A program made the translations under genes and the position numbers. Positions 6,301 through 10,020 of a DNA stretch of 10,020 bases are shown piece by piece (within the stretch, counting starts at the first letter, position 1; each line of letters opens with the position of its first letter). The DNA is taken from NCBI GenBank assembly GCA_031271075.1, contig JAISWN010000020.1:1-10020 (forward strand), written 5' to 3'. Under the pieces are notes generated by a model. That model saw only the letters and a program-made list of their open reading frames with translations, did not search any database and was not told the origin of the DNA. The stretch is from Treponema sp. GTDB taxonomy: Bacteria > Spirochaetota > Spirochaetia > Treponematales > Breznakiellaceae.

Positions 6301-7969
6301 AGGAGCCTCCCTGGCTTTAAAATCCGACAGGGCAAGCCGTCAGCGTCTTGAGGATATCCAGGTAACCAGCCGTTCCCTGGAAACCCGGCTTACCGCGCAG
6401 CTTGCGGAAATCGCCCAGGAAATCGGCTCGGAGCCCGCCTTCTCCCTGGACATTTCAGGCCAGGCGGGGGATCGCCGCTATATCCTCTTTAAGCCCGTCC
6501 TGTACCGCCAGGGGGACGAGGATTACTACTTCCGCGGCCTTATCAGGCTGGAGGTTTCCACCGAGCCTATCCTGGCCCAAATCGCCGAAGGCCAATGGCA
6601 GCTCCTCAGGATTATCCTCCTCGTGGCCCTGGTAGCCCTGAGCCTGGGCGCCCTGGGCGCCCTGGCCCTTTCCAGCCTGATCATCCGCCCCATCCTCCGG
6701 CTGGTAAGCCACGTGGAACAGATCCGGGACACTGAGGATAAGGCAAAACTGAAAGGGCTGGAGATAGAGATCCGCTCCCACGACGAGCTTGCCGTACTGG
6801 GCAGTACCATCAATGACATGACCCACGGCCTGGTAAAAGCCGCGGTAGCCGCCTCCGACCTGTCAATCGGCAAGGAGATCCAGAAAAAGTTCATCCCCCT
6901 GGATCTTAACCAGGAAGGGGACAAACTCAGTTCCGGTTTTAAAGACACCAAAAACATCCAGTTTTTCGGGTACTATGAAGGGGCAAAGGGGGTCTCGGGG
7001 GACTATTTCGATTACCAGGATCTGGACGGCCGTTACTACGCCATTATCAAGTGCGACGTGGCGGGCAAGGGCATCCCCGCGGCGCTCATCATGATCCAGG
7101 TAGCCACCATGTTTCTCAACTACTTCAAACAGTGGAAGCCTAGCGCCAGAGGCATGCACATAGAGGAAGTGGTCTACCAGATCAATGAATTTATCGAAAC
7201 CCTGGGTTTCAAGGGCCGTTTTGCCGCTTTTACCCTCTGCCTCCTGGATTCCCAGACCGGCATAGCCCGGTTCTGCAACGCCGGGGACAACCTGATCCAC
7301 ATCTTCGACGCTTCCGAAAAGAGGGTCAAAACCGTCTCCCTCTCCGAAACCCCCGCCACCGGGGTACTCCCCAACTTCATGGTAGAGTCCAAGGGGGGCT
7401 ATCAGGTGCAGACCATGACCCTGGATCCGGGGGACATCCTCTTCCTCTACACCGACGGCATTGAGGAAGCCAAACGCAGGTTCCGGAACACGGACTTTAA
7501 AGAGATCCCCTGCGCCGAAGGAAACGCCCCTGCCGACACTTCCCACGGGAACCACGTGGTCGGCCAGGAGAACGAAGAACTGGGGCCGGATCGGGTAGAG
7601 GGGATCATCAACTCGGTTATGAACCGCCAGGCCTATACCCTCCGCAAATGGCATAACCCCGAAGGGGAAGGCAGGGAACTGGTTTTTGACTTTGGCTCCT
7701 GCCAGGGCACGGTGGAGGAAGTTATTATGGCCCTGGTCTCGGTGGAGAGGATGTTCCGCTGTTACCGGGATCCTAAGGCGGACGATACCAGCCGGATTCT
7801 GGTGGATAAAAAGGTGGACGCCTTTCTCAAAACCCATTTCCTCCAGTACCGGAATTACTGCTCCTGGCCCCGGGAGGCCCCGGGCAATGACGCCTATATG
7901 TACTATACTTACCTAAAAGAAGACGAACAGTACGATGATTTAACCATCCTCGGAATCAAGCGGAAGTAG
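3344..7969 (+). CDS. Asp-box propeller / HAMP / SpoIIE-type PP2C phosphatase, fused sensor
   Basis: This 1541-residue membrane protein very probably senses an envelope signal and dephosphorylates a serine/threonine target in the cytoplasm, in this family usually a STAS anti-anti-sigma factor. Visible order: signal peptide (about 1-32, ending ALA-D); propeller-like region with Asp-boxes SEDLGRSF (138-145) and SDDGGLSW (246-253) and a degenerate one near 189-195; Ig/Fn3-like modules from about 410 (DTTPPP at 512) to 755; TM1 about 764-785; TM2 about 830-855; periplasmic sensor with a coiled-coil stretch near 953-1030; TM3 about 1087-1114; HAMP to about 1161; PP2C. Acidic metal-site motifs are intact: GDYFD (D1220, D1223), DVAGKG (1238-1243), TDGIEEA (D1371) and DDLT (D1531, D1532). 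NAGH is replaced by NAGD (N1312). About 160 residues separate TDG from DDLT, longer than usual. The start overlaps the TPR gene stop (ATGA), with AAGGA (3326-3330) 13 bases before it, suggesting coupling. It resembles RsbU-like proteins of treponemes from memory. Confidence 0.9.
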   Translation: MSGFFRKGLRCFGAALSLLRLALFPPELGALADLYWELPAAFSGISGSFPVSASNGNLSVIAWQESSAVSSDDRESSRISVSLGLKSPGEPWRILPNVAGPYSYAGAEPAILSVALDKQGRILIAAAASTAQTELLVSEDLGRSFSSYRLDMGSEDSVAPRLAVRSDGGYLLFVTRSIGESLSIYYSRSGDARTWSPFLPFVEEPSLQLNFLPAHAALDSRDYVIFQSFVPGRETIPAFQLFLKMSDDGGLSWTPPQRITGFRDPVSNTGADPERFDNQRAHIIPWNGRIFLTWERRYGTGFPQIYSAVLDREGSPGGPAERVNRETAYCNNPVAFLRGGNPMVVWFDNRRRANRIYLARHNGVNWLNSDLSGSSGDASFGRPVVDGDEFFVFWQNNSREGGRIYALFPDSTAEPPLLAAGNFTPSGRGRGERIRVSWGDPGDSSGISGYSYLLSRFEGESPPREIMLENRNGEIQVLDIHIPEDGSWYISVIARDFAGNWSEPARVEYIRDTTPPPAAAIIPPETDGRGFLLSNTFSLGWNPPPASDIAGYTWELEYLGSAAVLADLGGEEFQAAGAERFPLPAALPPGITGEGHSASFDNQDDGLWRFTVSAVDEVGNTGPQSSLFFKTDKYIPHTYITYVETHQDEQGVFSARIIGRGFSQGGLITRLILDRDGLPPYDREYLLSRGEFRVASDREIDNFVTENIEEGLYRVGVEHPLRGIFFTPPLVTVDETGTVKFGDYSQVWKPAWTFRESRKWVFGTDLLILFTVLLVCFAGFFALIRGAAGAVFDSRALRLEAAALLTGDFMPSEKKKSLSKIKRRSIGLRVKLASFTVALVLVVVMMVSAPLYVMMTRTQQETLLRGLWNRSAVLLEGLASNARAYIPSRNLLELGFLPAQIAAVPEALYVTITGYNSGATIFSDHVWTTNDPDILSKIDTAELQPGVSRLTDTLSPRIEDISRELNGEARQQVGELSRSISELNREGASLALKSDRASRQRLEDIQVTSRSLETRLTAQLAEIAQEIGSEPAFSLDISGQAGDRRYILFKPVLYRQGDEDYYFRGLIRLEVSTEPILAQIAEGQWQLLRIILLVALVALSLGALGALALSSLIIRPILRLVSHVEQIRDTEDKAKLKGLEIEIRSHDELAVLGSTINDMTHGLVKAAVAASDLSIGKEIQKKFIPLDLNQEGDKLSSGFKDTKNIQFFGYYEGAKGVSGDYFDYQDLDGRYYAIIKCDVAGKGIPAALIMIQVATMFLNYFKQWKPSARGMHIEEVVYQINEFIETLGFKGRFAAFTLCLLDSQTGIARFCNAGDNLIHIFDASEKRVKTVSLSETPATGVLPNFMVESKGGYQVQTMTLDPGDILFLYTDGIEEAKRRFRNTDFKEIPCAEGNAPADTSHGNHVVGQENEELGPDRVEGIINSVMNRQAYTLRKWHNPEGEGRELVFDFGSCQGTVEEVIMALVSVERMFRCYRDPKADDTSRILVDKKVDAFLKTHFLQYRNYCSWPREAPGNDAYMYYTYLKEDEQYDDLTILGIKRK
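5761..5773 (+). promoter_or_regulatory. Internal RBS and in-frame ATG within the phosphatase gene
   Basis: AGGAGA (5761-5766) lies 4 bases before ATG 5771, which is codon 810 of the large frame. It is a better ribosome site than that of either of the first two genes. From here the protein (732 aa) begins MPSEKKKSLSKIKRR, followed at once by TM2, the periplasmic sensor, TM3, HAMP and PP2C: the full plan of a stand-alone sensor phosphatase. A TAA at 5757-5759 in the +1 frame lies just before it. This may be an active internal start or a scar of fusion between two genes. Confidence 0.5.
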
Positions 7970-8048
7970 GCGTGCGCTGTGACTGAATTGTTACTCGAAA
8001 GCGTAAATTCCGGAAGACGAAGAAAGTATACATATTTCTGAAACTTTT

Positions 8049-8061
8049 ACCGCTATGCGGT
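8049..8061 (+). terminator. Weak terminator-like hairpin
   Basis: ACCGC (8049-8053) and GCGGT (8057-8061) pair perfectly around the loop TAT and are followed by a T-rich but interrupted tail (TCAATTCTT). A 5-bp stem is short for an intrinsic terminator. It could end the two-gene unit inefficiently, or be chance. Confidence 0.25.
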
Positions 8062-8078
8062 TCAATTCTTCCATTATA

Positions 8079-8097
8079 AAATCATATTTTATGATTT
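8079..8097. repeat. Perfect 8-bp inverted repeat, possible operator
   Basis: AAATCATA (8079-8086) and TATGATTT (8090-8097) are exact reverse complements separated by TTT. The right arm contains TATGAT, a 5/6 match to a -10 box, and the repeat lies 17 bases upstream of the start codon. A dimeric regulator could bind here and block the promoter. As an RNA hairpin it would be weak because it is AT-rich. Confidence 0.45.
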
Positions 8098-8114
8098 AGC
8101 CAATGGAGGAATAG

Positions 8115-10020
8115 ATGAAAAAGCTATTATTGGTTTTACTCGGTCTTACCCTGCTCCTTACGGGCTGCGGCAAGAAGGAAACTGGAGGAGGGACGGACGC
8201 GCAGGCGGGAGCTGTAAAATCCCGTGAAGCGCCGGAACTTGCAAAACTGGTCGCGGAAGGGAAGCTCCCTCCCCTGGAAGAACGTATCCCTAAAGATCCC
8301 CTGGTTATCGAACCTCTGGAGAGAATAGGCGTATACGGCGGTACCTGGCGGGTCGCTCAGGTGGGCGGTATTCTGACCCATGTGAATCGTTACCAGCATT
8401 ACGAGAATCTGGTGCGCTGGAGTCCTGGTTGGGGAGGTGTGATCCCCGGTATCGCCTCATCCTGGGACGTATCCCCGGATTCCCGGGAGTATACCTTTCA
8501 TTTGAGGGAAGGCATGAAGTGGTCCGACGGGGATCCCTTTGACGCCGACGACTTCACTTTCTTTTTTGAGGATGTTTTTACCGATAAGCAGTTGACTCCG
8601 GCAATACCTGCGCATTTCCGGCAGGGCGATAATCCGGTAACATTCGAAAAGATCGATCTCTATACGGTTAAGTATACGTTTAAAGAACCCAACGGCCTTT
8701 TCCTCCAGGAATTGTCCATTGTCGATGCAAGACAAGGTTTCCTGCCCCGGCATTATTTCAGCAAGATGATAAAGAAGTACAACCCTAACGCCGATGCCGA
8801 CGCCAAGGCGCTGGGTTTTGCGGATTATTCCGCCTGGTTTACCTCGGTCGGCGGATCGGAGTGCTGTAGCGATGACGCCATACGGACCAAGGAGCGGCCC
8901 GTTCTGGGGCCCTGGATGTTTGAGACTCCTCCCGGCACCGGCTCCGCTTCCCAGGCTGTGGCCGTACGGAACCCCTACTACTGGAAAGTCGATACCGAGG
9001 GCAACCAGCTTCCCTACGTTGACCGCATTGTCTACGATCTGCTTCAGGATACGGAAGTTCTTATTCTAAAGATTTTGAACGGCGAAATTGACTGGCAGGA
9101 TCAGTATTTCGCTACCGCCGCCAATAAACCGGTTATCTTTGAGAATCAGGAAAAAGGCGGCTACCGCCTCTTTACGACTCTCCAGGTTGAGCCCAACAAC
9201 GCCGTACTGATGTTCAATTTGAGCCATCCCGATCCGGTCAGGCGCGAGCTTTTCCGCAAGAAAGACTTCCGTATCGGTATGTCCTACGCGATAAACCGGC
9301 AAGAAATCATCGATATCGTTTACTCCGGATCCGGTACGCCCGCCCAGGTGGCGCCCAAGCCGGGGACCGATTTTTATATTGAGCGGCTTGCGAAACAGTA
9401 CACCGAATACAGCCCCGAAAAGGCCAACGAACACCTTGACAAGGCCGGGCTCGACAAACGGGACAGCGAAGGCTACCGTATCGGGCCCGACGGAAAACGG
9501 TTTTCCTTTATCCTGGAACTTGACGTAGCCCGTCTTGAATATGTCAATATGTCGTCCCTGCTCCAGGCTTACTTTAAAGCTGTAGGCGTAGACATGCAGG
9601 TGCGCACCCTTGATCGGACCCTTCATGATCTCCGGGTAAGGACGAACCATGAATTCGACGCGGATATGCACCGTTTCGGCGGCGGCGTAGGCCAGTATGT
9701 CCTTACGGATCCGCGGTACTTTTTCCCCGCCAACGGAAACTGCTGGTGGGCCGCGGGATGGAGGGAGTGGTACATCAATCCTTCGGGCACCGGTTCCATC
9801 ACCAAGCCGGAGGAGCCGCCTGAACCGGTAAAAAGACAAATGGCCTTGTATGATCAAGTCAAGAGAACCGGCGACGGGGAAGAACAGATCCGCCTGATGA
9901 GAGAGCTGCTCGAAATTACGGCGGATCAATTTTACCACATTGGTATCCTCTGGGAAGGCGACAGTTACGGCATAGTACGGAACAACTTTGTCAACACTCC
10001 TCCGGAAATGCCCTGGTCTT
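8115..10020 (+). CDS. ABC transporter solute-binding lipoprotein, family 5 (partial, 3' end missing)
   Basis: This is the N-terminal 635 residues of an extracytoplasmic binding protein, still open at the window edge. It starts MKKLLLVLLGLTLLLTGC, a lipoprotein signal with lipobox LTGC and lipidated Cys18, so it should be anchored by lipid and capture a solute for an ABC importer. Family 5 (SBP_bac_5, peptide/nickel type) is supported by YENLVRW, then the conserved block with W136-SDGDPF-DADDF (136-147), and by FRIGMSYAINRQEIIDIVYSG near residues 384-405, where the family has its 'R-A-xx-x-AIDR' motif. At more than 635 residues it is longer than the roughly 500-550 typical of OppA/DppA-type members and fits a larger subfamily. 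The substrate cannot be told from sequence; peptides, sugars or other solutes are possible. The strong GGAGG site supports this start. Permease genes would be expected downstream, outside the window. Confidence 0.9.
   Translation, partial: MKKLLLVLLGLTLLLTGCGKKETGGGTDAQAGAVKSREAPELAKLVAEGKLPPLEERIPKDPLVIEPLERIGVYGGTWRVAQVGGILTHVNRYQHYENLVRWSPGWGGVIPGIASSWDVSPDSREYTFHLREGMKWSDGDPFDADDFTFFFEDVFTDKQLTPAIPAHFRQGDNPVTFEKIDLYTVKYTFKEPNGLFLQELSIVDARQGFLPRHYFSKMIKKYNPNADADAKALGFADYSAWFTSVGGSECCSDDAIRTKERPVLGPWMFETPPGTGSASQAVAVRNPYYWKVDTEGNQLPYVDRIVYDLLQDTEVLILKILNGEIDWQDQYFATAANKPVIFENQEKGGYRLFTTLQVEPNNAVLMFNLSHPDPVRRELFRKKDFRIGMSYAINRQEIIDIVYSGSGTPAQVAPKPGTDFYIERLAKQYTEYSPEKANEHLDKAGLDKRDSEGYRIGPDGKRFSFILELDVARLEYVNMSSLLQAYFKAVGVDMQVRTLDRTLHDLRVRTNHEFDADMHRFGGGVGQYVLTDPRYFFPANGNCWWAAGWREWYINPSGTGSITKPEEPPEPVKRQMALYDQVKRTGDGEEQIRLMRELLEITADQFYHIGILWEGDSYGIVRNNFVNTPPEMPWS

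Larger units (their letters stand above)
7970..8114 (+). promoter_or_regulatory. AT-rich intergenic leader of the transporter gene
   Basis: These 145 bases separate the phosphatase stop from the lipoprotein start. They hold two inverted repeats (8049-8061 and 8079-8097) and -10-like hexamers TATAAA (8075-8080) and TATGAT (8090-8095), without a convincing -35. GGAGG (8105-8109), 5 bases before ATG 8115, is a strong ribosome binding site. No strong terminator for the upstream unit is seen. The change in base composition and the spacing suggest a separate promoter for the transporter. Confidence 0.45.

Noticed and set aside
6863..7837. 324-codon open frame on the - strand across the PP2C domain
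   Set aside because: Same register effect; the sense strand carries the complete catalytic motifs of the phosphatase. Similar antisense frames at 3149-3988 and 4094-4786 are rejected for the same reason.
1..10020. tRNA or rRNA genes, CRISPR arrays, insertion sequences, integrase or phage genes
   Set aside because: I saw no tRNA-like fold, no regularly spaced repeat-spacer pattern, no transposase or integrase motif and no terminal inverted repeats with target duplications.

Overview
The window suggests a spirochaete, most likely a high-GC Treponema-like organism. I base this on gene content and on the wording of the phosphatase core; no database was searched, so lineage confidence is moderate. 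Coding DNA is strongly GC-rich, with many G or C homopolymer runs, while the two promoter-bearing gaps are AT-rich. All three genes lie on the + strand and read left to right.

Layout. Bases 1-121 hold no convincing gene but carry three consecutive near-perfect GC hairpins, each with a 3-base loop. Bases 122-242 are AT-rich and contain two perfect TATAAT boxes just before the first gene. Bases 243-3347 encode a long exported TPR-like/helical repeat protein (1034 aa). It overlaps by 4 bases (ATGA) a very large gene, 3344-7969 (1541 aa). That gene fuses a periplasmic Asp-box (BNR/sialidase-like) beta-propeller and Ig/Fn3-like modules to a complete membrane sensor with a HAMP domain and a SpoIIE/RsbU-type PP2C serine phosphatase. 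Bases 7970-8114 are an AT-rich gap with two inverted repeats and a good ribosome binding site. Bases 8115-10020 encode a lipoprotein that is a family 5 (oligopeptide/nickel-type) ABC transporter solute-binding protein, cut by the right edge of the window.

How the genes may work together. The first two genes look translationally coupled and probably act in one envelope-sensing pathway. An exported repeat protein and a periplasmic propeller would sense or scaffold something outside the inner membrane. The signal would pass through the HAMP domain to a cytoplasmic phosphatase, which in this family acts on phosphorylated anti-anti-sigma (STAS) proteins. No partner kinase, STAS protein or sigma factor is visible here. 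The transporter gene has its own leader and is probably the first gene of a separate uptake operon whose permeases lie beyond the window.

The most unusual point is inside the phosphatase gene. At base 5771 an in-frame ATG sits behind an excellent Shine-Dalgarno sequence, exactly where a normal stand-alone TM-sensor-TM-HAMP-PP2C protein would begin. The gene may be a recent fusion, or may still make two products.
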